A DNA stretch of 64,000 nucleotides from Marinobacter sp. SS21 (lineage in GTDB: Bacteria; Pseudomonadota; Gammaproteobacteria; Pseudomonadales; Oleiphilaceae): assembly GCF_028369065.1 (NCBI RefSeq), contig NZ_JAQNDA010000005.1, positions 62,001 through 126,000 of the forward strand. The letters run 5' to 3'. The notes beneath the pieces were generated by a model. The model searched no databases. It was not told the DNA's origin and saw nothing but the letters and a program-made list of their open reading frames with translations. Shown here in pieces: positions 16,997 through 24,763 of the stretch (its first letter is position 1; the number at the start of each line of letters is the position of its first letter). The position numbers and the translations under genes are program-made.

Positions 16997-18182
16997 GGTA
17001 TTTGGCCCTGTGTTGCTGGTTGAGTACCAGTTGTTCGAACTGTTCGATTTGTGTGCTCCAGTTCAGCTCCAGAGCGTCCAGTCGCGCCTGGGCCCGTATC
17101 CGGCTGAGTAGGGTGGGTTGGTCTGCCAGCTTGAGCGCGGCGTCGATAAAGCCGTCGTCGTCACTCAGGTCGGCCTTCATGCCGTTGCCTTCGTGCTGAA
17201 TGTGTTCGCTGGCGGCGGCATCGTCATAGGCAACCACCGCCAGGCCACTGGCCATGGCCTCGGTAACCACGTTGCCAAAGGTGTCGGTCTTGCTGGGAAA
17301 CAGAAAGATGTCCCCGGAGGCGTAGTGCCGTGCCAGGGCTTCCCCGCGCTGCATGCCGCAGAACAGGTAATCCGGGTGTTTCTCGGCCAGCCGTTTGCGC
17401 ATGGGACCGTCGCCCACTAGCACGAATCGGGCCTTGGGGTGCAGGTTGCGGATTCGCTCGAAGCAGGCCGAGGCCATCTGCAGGTTTTTCTCCGACGCCA
17501 GTCGACCGACGTAGAGCACCACCCGTTCGTTCGGCGCCACGCCCCAGCTTGATCGCAGCTCCGTATCGCGCTTGTGGGGGGTAAAGCGGGTGCAATCCAC
17601 GCCGCGGCTCCACAGTCCGGTGCTCTGCACGCCCATGGCCCGCACCGCGTCCTGCATCTTGCGGGTGGGCACCAGCGTAATGGCGGTGCGGTTATGGAAC
17701 CAGCGGCCGTAGCCGCACAGCAGTTTTTCCAGGAAGCCGGCGCCGTAATAGTGGCTGTAACTGTGGAAATTGGTGTGAAAGCCGGAGCTGACCGGAATGC
17801 CGAGGCGTTGCGCCGCACTCACGGCGACGACGCCCAAGGGGCCTTCAGTGGCCACGTAGAGGGCGTCGGGGCGCTGACGGCGCCAGAGTTTGGTCAGCCT
17901 GCCGGTGCGGGCCAGGCCGAAACGCAGTTCCGGATACCCGGGCAGCGGAATGCCCGTCACCAGGTGTTCACTGGTGAACAGGGCCTGACCCGCGGCCTGA
18001 ACCTCGGCGCCGGATTCGTCCTGCTGGCGCGGACGCACCACCGAGACTCGATGGCCTTGTTGCATCAAACCCTGGCACAAATGGCGCAGGGTGTTGGCGA
18101 CGCCGTTGACTTCCGGGGGGAAGGTCTCGGACACGATGGCAATGTGACGGGGTCGTATGGATGTTCTTGTCGGTTCTGTCAT
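16965..18182 (-). CDS. GT4-family glycosyltransferase, possible glycolipid synthase
   Basis: About 405 residues. The N-terminal GT-B domain begins HIAIVSETFPPEVNGVANTL. The C-terminal domain has YVGRLASEKNL, the EGNGM segment and DTFGNVVTEAMASGLAVVAYD, which holds the acidic nucleotide-sugar-binding pair. This resembles the MgtA/PimB/SQD2 group, which glycosylates diacylglycerol, phosphatidylinositol or related lipids. The start is the ATG at 18182, preceded by GGTAAG. It leads a two-gene leftward unit with the PAP2 gene. Three PHO-box half-sites in 11-bp register lie 100 bases upstream. Sugar and acceptor cannot be decided from sequence. Confidence 0.88.
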   Translation of the reverse strand: MTEPTRTSIRPRHIAIVSETFPPEVNGVANTLRHLCQGLMQQGHRVSVVRPRQQDESGAEVQAAGQALFTSEHLVTGIPLPGYPELRFGLARTGRLTKLWRRQRPDALYVATEGPLGVVAVSAAQRLGIPVSSGFHTNFHSYSHYYGAGFLEKLLCGYGRWFHNRTAITLVPTRKMQDAVRAMGVQSTGLWSRGVDCTRFTPHKRDTELRSSWGVAPNERVVLYVGRLASEKNLQMASACFERIRNLHPKARFVLVGDGPMRKRLAEKHPDYLFCGMQRGEALARHYASGDIFLFPSKTDTFGNVVTEAMASGLAVVAYDDAAASEHIQHEGNGMKADLSDDDGFIDAALKLADQPTLLSRIRAQARLDALELNWSTQIEQFEQLVLNQQHRAKYHAIKQSIPLL

Positions 18183-18615
18183 GCGCTTACCATGCCGATA
18201 TGGACTGGCGGATGGGGCCGGCCCGGCCAGGTTGCCAGGCTCGGCTCTCCATCTCCCTGCTGTCACTATGGAAAGACTCTGTGACAGCCAGGCGACAGCG
18301 CGATGACATTCTGTTTACTCTCTGACCACTCGAGTTACCTCCCCAGGCCATCAGGTGGTATCGGAAGATGGCTAACATGACAAAATGTTAACAAATGGTA
18401 GGCTGGTTCCTGCGGATTTGCTATTTGCTTGATGACAAAGTCTAAGCTGGCGGAATTCGACGTTGATTGATGATAAATTGACACGTTCTGTTGCAGTTGG
18501 TGACAAAAAGCCGATGACAATGTGTCGCCTTTCACAGATATGAGACTCAAGTTGATTAGACTTTAGCCTAATGGAGCTCTAAAATTCGCTTCGCAAATCA
18601 GTAGTCAGGCTAATT
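18183..18615. other. Intergenic region with regulatory sequence, no gene
   Basis: 433 bases between the divergent glycosyltransferase and small secreted protein genes. Besides the PHO-box-like sites it holds an inverted repeat, TAACAT (18373-18378), six bases, ATGTTA (18385-18390), a possible operator. A TTGACA lies at 18478-18483 but has no good -10 partner at 17 bases. It is more AT-rich than its surroundings. No convincing coding sequence or RNA gene was seen. Confidence 0.6.
18281..18309 (-). promoter_or_regulatory. PHO-box-like half-sites and candidate promoter
   Basis: Read on the minus strand, three heptamers ATGTCAT, CTGTCGC and CTGTCAC follow each other every 11 bp (plus-strand positions 18303-18309, 18292-18298, 18281-18287). 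The PhoB consensus is CTGTCAT repeated with 11-bp spacing. Ten bases further downstream is CATAGT, a fair -10 element at the correct distance for a PhoB-dependent promoter. The direction agrees with the glycosyltransferase-PAP2 unit. Binding is inferred. Confidence 0.62.
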
Positions 18616-18930
18616 ATGGTTATTCGAATCTTCGTCGCCTTGCTGGCGCTCAACATGCTGACCTTTGTCGTTCGGGCCGATGCCGCGGAGCGTGAGCCGG
18701 TGTTGGCTGAAATTGCCGTGGATAACCTGTATCAGCTGCAGGAGCAGATGTCAGGGGATTTTGAGCGGGATGAAACCGATGCGTTGACCGAAATCGGCTC
18801 ACGTTTGCTCAGTCTCGGCTTCAATAGCGCCGCTGATGACAAGAGCTACGCCTCTCAGGCGGTCAAACCGGATCATGGCGTGGCGCTGTTGCAGCGCGGC
18901 GCCTGCCTGAACCTGAAGTGGAAATTCTGA
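18616..18930 (+). CDS. Small exported protein of unknown function
   Basis: 104 residues. Residues 1-24 (MVIRIFVALLALNMLTFVVRADA) look like a signal peptide with an AxA-type cleavage site, giving a mature protein of about 80 residues. The mature part is acidic at first (EQMSGDFERDETDALTEIG) and ends CLNLKWKF. It has one cysteine. No family was recognised. Codon use looks normal and CAGG lies near the ATG, so I believe it is a real gene, but it stands alone between long non-coding stretches. Confidence 0.6.
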   Translation: MVIRIFVALLALNMLTFVVRADAAEREPVLAEIAVDNLYQLQEQMSGDFERDETDALTEIGSRLLSLGFNSAADDKSYASQAVKPDHGVALLQRGACLNLKWKF

Positions 18931-19166
18931 TCCTCCGGTTGTTCAATTGTTACGTTGTTAGTTTGCTAAACCCCACGCCTTTGCACTCCCCGCTCTGAAC
19001 GTCGTTTCCGGCGCTGATTCTGCCTTTCTTTGACGTATTTCCCTGTCTGCCTGCCTGGGCCAAATTGCTTCGAGCCTTCATTCCGATGGTCCCCTACGTT
19101 GTCTGCCGCGCCCAGTCGTGTGATTATCCCTGTCCATTGGATGTTTCGTGATAGGGGAGTGTTGCG

Positions 19167-21374
19167 ATGGTGTCAGACAGCCCGGTCAAGGTGGCCAGCG
19201 GTGAAGCCTGTGTGGATGCGGTGATTGAACGGGTGGGTAACCGGATCATTCTCGGTCTGCCATTGGGATTGGGTAAGCCGGTGCGATTCGTGAACGCGCT
19301 CTATCGCCGGGCCCAGCAGGATGCCACCATCGATCTGCACATCATAACGGCCATTTCCATGCTGGCACCCCAAGGGCATTCGTCCCTGGAACAGCGCTTT
19401 CTGGAGCCGTTTGCCCACCGACTTTATGGCGACATTCCGGAACTGGAGTACGCCCGCGATGTGGTGGACGGCCAGCTTCCCGACAATGTCCGGGTCTCCG
19501 AGTTCTTCTTTAAGGCCGGAAGTTTTCTCGGCAACACTGAGCAGCAGCGCAATTACGTCTGTACCAACTACACCCACGCCGTCCGGGATCTGTTGGCCCA
19601 GGGGGTCAATGTTGTCGGGCAGCTGGTGGCGCCGGCTCAGGGTAAGGAATCGGAGTTGGTGAGTTTGAGTTGTAATCCGGATCTGTCACTGGATCTGCTC
19701 CCCGCGCTCCGTGCCAGGGCCGAGGCCGGGGAGGCCATCGCCCTGGTGGCCGAGACCAATCGACATCTGCCCTACCTCGGTCGGGACGCCGAGGTGGCCG
19801 CCAGCAGCTTTGACATCCTGCTGGACCGTCAAAAAACCGAGTACCCGCTGTTTTCGGTGCCTCAGATGGCCGTCTCTTCGGTGGATCATGCCATTGGCTT
19901 CTACGCCAGTACGTTGCTCAAGGACGGCGGGACCCTGCAGGTGGGAATTGGCTCCCTGGGGGCTGCCTTGGTGCACAGCACCCTGCTGCGGCATACCCGC
20001 AACGCGGCCTGGCGACAGATTTTCGATGCGCTTGAGGTGGCCCGGCGCCAGCCGGCGGCACAGCAATGTGGCGATACCGGCACCTTTGAGGAGGGGTTGT
20101 ACGGCTGCAGTGAGATGATGGTAGATGGCTTCATGCATCTGCTGCAGGCCGGCGTGCTGAAGCGGGAGGTGTTCGATCATGCCGGGCTTCAGCGGCTGAT
20201 CAATGAGGGCAAGGTGGGGCTTGAGGTTAGCCTGGCAACGCTGGACGCGCTGCGCGAGGCTGAGCTGATTCATTCGCCGTTGCGAGCCCGGGACGTACAT
20301 TGGCTGAGCCATTACGGCATTCTCCATGCGGATGTGCGTTACAAGGGCGGGCGATTGGTGGTACAGGGCCAGACTCTGGAGCCAGACCTGGATGATGCGT
20401 CAGCCCGCGAGGGCATAGCGCTCCTCGCGCTGGGGCAACGCCTGCAGGGTGGGGTGGTGCTGCACGGCGGCTTCTACCTTGGGCCGGAGGCCTTCTATCA
20501 GCAGCTGCGGCAATTGACGCCGGGCCAGCGGGACCGGATCTGCATGACCAGTGTGAATTACATCAACCACCTGTACGACCACCGCTTAGGCAATCAACAA
20601 TTGAAGGCCGCTCAGCGCAAGGAGAGCCGGTTTGTCAATTCCGCCATGATGCATACCCTGGACGGTGCTGTCGTATCCGACGGCCTGGACGATGGCCGGG
20701 TGGTCAGTGGCGTAGGCGGCCAGTACAACTTCGTTGCCATGGCCCATGAGCTGCCGGATGCCCGCTCTATCCTGACCTTGCGCAGTACCCGGTCGTCCGG
20801 TGGCAAAACCGTATCCAACATCGTGTTCAATTACGCTCACTGCACCATTCCCCGGCATCTACGGGACCTGGTGGTGACCGAGTACGGCATTGCCGATCTG
20901 CGTGGCAAATCCGATGAACAGGTGTATCTGGAGATGATTCGGATCGCCGACTCCCGGTTCCAGCCAAAGCTGCTGAAACAGGCCAAGCGCGCGGGTAAAG
21001 TGGCGGCGGATTACGAGCTTCCGGAAGAATGGCGCCATAACACGACGGAATCCGTTCGGGCGGTGTTTCAGCCGGCGACCGGCGAGGAGTTGTTCCCGGC
21101 GTTTCCGTTTGGCTGCGATTTCAGTGAGGATGAGCTGGCGCTGGGTAGGGCGCTCAAGGCGTTAAAAGCGGCAACCGCAAGCCGTCGTGGTAAACTGGCG
21201 CTATTGTGGCGAGGCCTGGGGGCCCCGGCGGATCTGTCGCCGGTTCTGCCGCTGTTGAAACGCATGGGACTGAATGCGCCGAAGGGCCTGCGGGAAAAGC
21301 TGCATCAGCGGCTGTTGCTGCAGGGGCTGACGCTCGCCGGTCTCCTCGGTACCAAAGGAATTCCCAAGACATAA
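19167..21374 (+). CDS. Acetyl-CoA hydrolase/transferase family protein
   Basis: 735 residues, longer than the usual 430-640 of this family. The N-terminal CoA-transferase lobe (GLPLGLGKPVRFVNALYRRA, LVAPAQGKESELVSLSCNPD) precedes a central part with GTLQVGIGSLGAALVHS. The C-terminal catalytic lobe has SGVGGQYNFVAMAHELPDAR and VTEYGIADLRGKSDEQVYLEM, matching AcetylCoA_hyd_C. Such enzymes move CoA between short-chain acyl groups or hydrolyse acetyl-CoA. The extra length is an insertion between the lobes (about 290-430) plus a C-terminal tail. GGGGAG precedes the ATG. Its stop codon overlaps the start of the FKBP gene (TAATG). Confidence 0.85.
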   Translation: MVSDSPVKVASGEACVDAVIERVGNRIILGLPLGLGKPVRFVNALYRRAQQDATIDLHIITAISMLAPQGHSSLEQRFLEPFAHRLYGDIPELEYARDVVDGQLPDNVRVSEFFFKAGSFLGNTEQQRNYVCTNYTHAVRDLLAQGVNVVGQLVAPAQGKESELVSLSCNPDLSLDLLPALRARAEAGEAIALVAETNRHLPYLGRDAEVAASSFDILLDRQKTEYPLFSVPQMAVSSVDHAIGFYASTLLKDGGTLQVGIGSLGAALVHSTLLRHTRNAAWRQIFDALEVARRQPAAQQCGDTGTFEEGLYGCSEMMVDGFMHLLQAGVLKREVFDHAGLQRLINEGKVGLEVSLATLDALREAELIHSPLRARDVHWLSHYGILHADVRYKGGRLVVQGQTLEPDLDDASAREGIALLALGQRLQGGVVLHGGFYLGPEAFYQQLRQLTPGQRDRICMTSVNYINHLYDHRLGNQQLKAAQRKESRFVNSAMMHTLDGAVVSDGLDDGRVVSGVGGQYNFVAMAHELPDARSILTLRSTRSSGGKTVSNIVFNYAHCTIPRHLRDLVVTEYGIADLRGKSDEQVYLEMIRIADSRFQPKLLKQAKRAGKVAADYELPEEWRHNTTESVRAVFQPATGEELFPAFPFGCDFSEDELALGRALKALKAATASRRGKLALLWRGLGAPADLSPVLPLLKRMGLNAPKGLREKLHQRLLLQGLTLAGLLGTKGIPKT

Positions 21375-21832
21375 TGCAAACGACCGCAGTTTATACCGTT
21401 CACTATCAACTGAAGAACCGCACCGGCGAGGTGGTGGATACCTCCGAGGGTGGCGAGCCACTGCACTTCCTGTTGGGTGGTGATGGAGTTATCGAAGGTA
21501 TTCAGGAGGCCGTGCGGGAGCGCGGTCCGGGTGACTGCCTGGAGGTGACCATTCCGCCGGCCATGGCTTACGGTGACCACAACCCGGATTTGGTGCGCAA
21601 GGTCCCTCGCTCCGCCTTCGAGGGCATAGAGGATCTACAGGTCGGTATGAAGTTTCAGACCAACACCGGTGAGCAAGCCCAGGTGGTGCGGGTGATGGCG
21701 ATCGATGGCAATCTGGTCATGGTGGATGCCAACCATCCGCTGGCGGGCTTGACCCTGTATTTCGAACTGGAAATTATCGCCAGGCGGGAGGCGACCGAGG
21801 ACGAGATCGAGGCCGGCCGCCCGCTGTTCTGA
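21374..21832 (+). CDS. FKBP-type peptidyl-prolyl isomerase, SlyD-like
   Basis: 152 residues, cytoplasmic. The FKBP strand pattern YTVHYQLKNRTGEVVDTSEGGEPLHFLLG is followed by VIEGIQEAVRERGPGD, an inserted chaperone flap (about 70-115), and NHPLAGLTLYFELEI. This is the SlyD/FkpB class that combines proline isomerase and chaperone activity. The metal-binding His-rich tail of SlyD is absent, so FkpB- or SlyD-like without nickel binding is the safer call. The ATG shares a base with the preceding stop codon, so it is translationally coupled to the acetyl-CoA hydrolase gene. Confidence 0.92.
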   Translation: MQTTAVYTVHYQLKNRTGEVVDTSEGGEPLHFLLGGDGVIEGIQEAVRERGPGDCLEVTIPPAMAYGDHNPDLVRKVPRSAFEGIEDLQVGMKFQTNTGEQAQVVRVMAIDGNLVMVDANHPLAGLTLYFELEIIARREATEDEIEAGRPLF

Positions 21833-21875
21833 GGGGCTGCCGGTACCGCCTGGCTGTTCCGGCGGCGAGAAGCGT

Positions 21876-22694
21876 TCAGCGGGCAGAGACCGGTTTGCCG
21901 GCGGTGCCTGACTGAGCCCCGCTCTGATGGATCTGCGTCAGCCCCTCCATCACGGTCTGGCGCAGGGTCTGGCAGAGAGTGTCCATGTCGGTGTCCATGC
22001 GGGTATCCATGAGAGCGCCTGGCACCACGGTAACCGGCGGGTGATAGACCACGCCGACCTCCACTGCCGGTTTTTGCAGTAACCGCATCAGGTGTGACTG
22101 GAAGTCGTCGTCCCCAATGAACGGTGCCAAATGATCCGGCTGGCCGTCTCGCAGGTATCCGATGCTGATGGGCTGGATGGCGACACCCGCGTCCGCGGCT
22201 GCCCACAATAGCCGCTGATGGAAGGGCAGAACGGTGAGGCCGGCGCTGGTGGTACCTTCGGGAAACACCAGCACGGATTGGCCCTGGTGTAGTGTTGCGG
22301 CAATTTCCTGGCGACTGAGTCCGGATTTACCGCTGCGGCGCTGGATGAACAGGGTCCCTGCCTGATGGGCGAGCCAACCGATCAGTGGCCATTGCCCGAC
22401 TTCCGCCTTGGACAAAAATCTCAACGGGGCCGTGCCGCCGAGTACTGGAATGTCCGACCAGGAGATGTGGTTGCTGATAAACAGCACCGGCCCGTCGATT
22501 GCCTGGCCCTGTTGTCTGACCCGAAACCCAAGACAGCGTACCGCGCCCTGGAAACAGAAGCTGGCGTAGGGCGTGCGGTCGATGGGGCGACGTTTGATCA
22601 GTTCAGCCAGTGATACCGCAACGGCAACCCCGGCGGTGAAACCGAGGAACAGCACGAACAGCGTCAGTCTAACGCTCAGGCGAATGTAGCCCAT
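21876..22694 (-). CDS. olsA: O-acyltransferase of ornithine lipid synthesis
   Basis: 272 residues of the lysophosphatidic acid acyltransferase family: a hydrophobic N terminus, NHISWSDIPVLGG (the HX4D motif), FIQRRSGKSG, and VFPEGTTSAG. Alone it could be PlsC, but it follows olsB on the same strand and is only 29 bases away, so OlsA, which adds the second acyl chain to lyso-ornithine lipid, is the better call. ATG at 22694 has AAGGAG nine bases upstream. The C-terminal tail (about 245-272) has a run of MDTRMDTDMDT, which is low-complexity and unusual. Confidence 0.87.
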   Translation of the reverse strand: MGYIRLSVRLTLFVLFLGFTAGVAVAVSLAELIKRRPIDRTPYASFCFQGAVRCLGFRVRQQGQAIDGPVLFISNHISWSDIPVLGGTAPLRFLSKAEVGQWPLIGWLAHQAGTLFIQRRSGKSGLSRQEIAATLHQGQSVLVFPEGTTSAGLTVLPFHQRLLWAAADAGVAIQPISIGYLRDGQPDHLAPFIGDDDFQSHLMRLLQKPAVEVGVVYHPPVTVVPGALMDTRMDTDMDTLCQTLRQTVMEGLTQIHQSGAQSGTAGKPVSAR

Positions 22695-22723
22695 GTTTGC
22701 GTCTCCTTCGCAAAGCCGGTGTG

Positions 22724-23488
22724 TCAATCCTTCTGACGGCGCATGAAATGCTTGCTGTAGCGGTCCGCAAGCTGGTTGACTTCCAGGACCACCAGCAGGT
22801 CTGCGCAGCGGAAATCCGGATCCCAGCAGGGCTCACCGCAGACCCTGGCCCCCAGGCGCATATAGGCCTTGATCAGCGCCGGTGCCTCCACCGGTCGGTC
22901 GTCGCTGACCGGGTGAGTCAGGTGGGGCAGGTCCCGCTTCGGCGTCACCCGGAAACGCTCATCCGCCAGGTACTCCTGCTGCAAATGCTTGGCGATGCGC
23001 CAGGCTCGCTGTCCGCCATCGGACATGCCAATGCTGGCGCAGCCGATCAAGTAATCGACCCGTTGGGCGACCAGGTATTCAGCAACGGACGCCCAGAGCA
23101 TGCTGATGGTGGCGCCACTGCGATAGTCGGGATGCACGCAGGTGCGGCCCAGTTCGGCCACCGTGCCCGGCAGGCGGTACAGGTTGGTCAGGTTGAATTC
23201 GCCTTCGGAATAGAAACCGCCGGCTTGGGCGGCGCCGTCGCTGTGGAGGATCCGCGTGGTGGCCACTAATTGGCCGTTGGCTTCGTCGGTCACCACAAGA
23301 TGGTCGCACCAGCTGTCAAACTCATCCGCGTCCAGGCCGGGGGTGCAGCTGCCCAAGTCTGACTCATACTCTTCGGAAAACACCTCGTAACGTAGCCGTT
23401 GGGCCGCTTCGATCAAGCTGGGCTGGCGGGTAATGACAGTCTTAAGGCGACGGGCTGAGCGGGCAGCGCGAGCGGTTTGTACGGTCAT
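22724..23488 (-). CDS. olsB: L-ornithine N(alpha)-acyltransferase
   Basis: 254 residues, the usual OlsB length, with the GNAT-like fold: LRYEVFSEEYESDLG, FDSWCDHLVVTDEANGQLVATTRIL, VAELGRTCVHPDYRSGATISMLW, then YLIGCASIGMSD. It transfers a 3-hydroxyacyl group to ornithine, the first step of ornithine lipid synthesis. It leads the leftward olsB-olsA unit. PHO-box-like half-sites lie 48-87 bases ahead of the start, consistent with known phosphate-starvation induction of olsB in several bacteria. Confidence 0.9.
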   Translation of the reverse strand: MTVQTARAARSARRLKTVITRQPSLIEAAQRLRYEVFSEEYESDLGSCTPGLDADEFDSWCDHLVVTDEANGQLVATTRILHSDGAAQAGGFYSEGEFNLTNLYRLPGTVAELGRTCVHPDYRSGATISMLWASVAEYLVAQRVDYLIGCASIGMSDGGQRAWRIAKHLQQEYLADERFRVTPKRDLPHLTHPVSDDRPVEAPALIKAYMRLGARVCGEPCWDPDFRCADLLVVLEVNQLADRYSKHFMRRQKD

Positions 23489-23535
23489 GGTGCTGTCTCT
23501 TTGTTTCCATTTTCAGACAAGCCTATGAAGCCGGT

Positions 23536-23575
23536 GTGACAGCTCGATGAAGTGGGGGTGACGGAACTGTGACAG
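23536..23575 (-). promoter_or_regulatory. PHO-box-like half-sites upstream of olsB
   Basis: On the minus strand CTGTCAC (23569-23575), four bases, CCGTCAC (23558-23564) form an 18-bp box close to the PhoB consensus. A further CTGTCAC (23536-23542) is exactly 22 bp on, keeping the 11-bp register, with a degenerate site between. Eight bases downstream is CATAGG, a weak -10. Orientation agrees with olsB. This is the same layout as at 18281-18309. Confidence 0.7.
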
Positions 23576-23657
23576 CAGCGGGGCCGATCGGGCCAGCGGG
23601 CAATGCGTCACATGGTGTTACGATTGGCCGGTTCCATGTATATTTCTGAATACCATG

Positions 23658-23663
23658 TATAAT
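23658..23663 (+). promoter_or_regulatory. Candidate -10 element for the two-component operon
   Basis: A perfect TATAAT lies at 23658-23663, with CCATGTATA sequences at 23634 and 23653 (19 bp apart) overlapping the promoter region. No good -35 is present at 16-18 bp, suggesting activator dependence. Transcription from here would give a leader of about 300 bases that includes the 17-bp repeats. Confidence 0.35.
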
Positions 23664-23702
23664 TGCTGTTACAGGACGTTGCCTGTACTGTTTAAGAGAG
23701 TA

Positions 23703-23800
23703 CTTAAGGTTAAGAACGTATTAGGTTAAGAACGTAGTTAGGTTAAGAGCGTGCTTAGGTTAAGAAAGCACTTGGGCTAAGAGGCTCCTTAAAGGTTAGG
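23703..23800. repeat. Five to six tandem 17-bp repeats in the leader of the two-component operon
   Basis: AGGTTAAG begins at 23707, 23723, 23740 and 23757. A changed copy (GGGCTAAG) is at 23774 and a further remnant lies near 23792. The consensus is near AGGTTAAGAACGTACTT, so the period is 16-17 bp. The first copy sits within CTTAAGGTTAAG, which is partly palindromic. The copies are imperfect and lie between the divergent olsB and response-regulator genes, 170-260 bases before the latter's start. I cannot assign a function: operator array, RNA leader structure and slippage repeat are all possible. Confidence 0.75.
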
Positions 23801-23967
23801 GCTGCCTTTACCTGCTGAGGCAGTGCTTAACATTTTGGCAGTACGCAACGCGTGGGGTCGTAAAGCCTACGGTCAGGCGGGCAGTAAGCGATCTCCGTAG
23901 CTGAGGCACGGAGGCGAGGTTGGGTCTGTCTAGCGGCGGGTACCCGTTCCGGAAAACAAAATCAGAG

Positions 23968-24705
23968 ATGGATGGCGTGGAACAGACGAATGAAAGTTGG
24001 CGTATCCTCATCGTTGAGGATGATGAACGGCTGGCGGATCTGACCCGGGAGTACTTGGAGGGGAACGGGCTCACGGTGGCTGTTGAATCCCATGGCGGGC
24101 ACGCAGTCGATCGCATCCGCAATGAGCAGCCGGATCTGGTGGTGCTGGATTTGATGCTGCCAGGGGAAGATGGATTGTCCATTTGCCGCCGGGTGCGACC
24201 GTATTTTTCGGGGCCGATCATCATGTTGACGGCCAGAACCGACGACCTGGATCAGGTGCTCGGGCTCGAAATGGGTGCGGACGATTACATCGGCAAGCCG
24301 GTGCAACCACGGGTATTGCTGGCCCGGATTCGGGCGCTGTTGCGTCGCGTTGGCGAGACTGCTGGGTCCTCGGCGGAGGCAGAGGGCGAAGATGAACCGG
24401 TGCGCTTGCAGTTTAACGACCTGGTGGTGGATCGCTCGATGCGGGAAGCCTGGCTTAACGATAAGAGCATTGATCTGACCAGCGCCGAGTTTGACCTGTT
24501 GTGGCTGCTGGCCAGCAGTGCCGGGCGGGTATTGAGTCGGGAAGAGATCTTCACCGCGCTTCGGGGTATCGAGTACGACGGTCAGGATCGCTCGATTGAC
24601 GTTCGGGTCTCACGGATTCGCCCCAAGATTGGCGACGATCCGGTACACCCGCGGCGGATCAAGACCGTTCGCAGCAAGGGCTATCTGTTCGTCAAGGAAG
24701 CCTGA
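23968..24705 (+). CDS. OmpR/PhoB-family response regulator (RstA-like)
   Basis: 245 residues. The receiver domain has the acidic pair ILIVEDD (Glu17-Asp19), phospho-acceptor Asp61 in VVLDLMLPGEDG, TAR and IGKP switch residues. The C-terminal winged-helix DNA-binding domain follows (LTSAEFDLLWLLAS to RSIDVRVSRIRPKIGDD and IKTVRSKGYLF). It belongs to the OmpR family and most resembles RstA. It is 58 bases ahead of its sensor kinase gene. The ATG at 23968 is chosen because upstream codons look non-coding. The regulated genes are unknown. Confidence 0.93.
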   Translation: MDGVEQTNESWRILIVEDDERLADLTREYLEGNGLTVAVESHGGHAVDRIRNEQPDLVVLDLMLPGEDGLSICRRVRPYFSGPIIMLTARTDDLDQVLGLEMGADDYIGKPVQPRVLLARIRALLRRVGETAGSSAEAEGEDEPVRLQFNDLVVDRSMREAWLNDKSIDLTSAEFDLLWLLASSAGRVLSREEIFTALRGIEYDGQDRSIDVRVSRIRPKIGDDPVHPRRIKTVRSKGYLFVKEA

Positions 24706-24763
24706 CTGACTACCAGTGGCCTGCGCCGGTGGAGCGCCGGCCCGTTTCTCCAGGGTAGGACTC

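Larger units (their letters stand above)
23489..23967. other. Intergenic region between olsB and the two-component genes
   Basis: 479 bases with no gene. It contains the PHO-box-like half-sites nearest olsB, an ACAT-N3-GTTAC sequence at 23610-23621 that recalls the RstA box, the TATAAT at 23658, and the 17-bp repeats. The last 150 bases before the regulator start show nothing notable. The response regulator looks RstA-like, so self-regulation through 23610-23621 is possible but only suggested. Confidence 0.5.

Noticed and set aside
22697..23269. Plus-strand frame over olsB
   Set aside because: Antisense to olsB, which has full family signatures and a ribosome site.
23703..23800. CRISPR or iteron-type origin
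   Set aside because: The repeats are only 17 bp and have no spacers; no replication-initiator gene or DnaA boxes were seen near.
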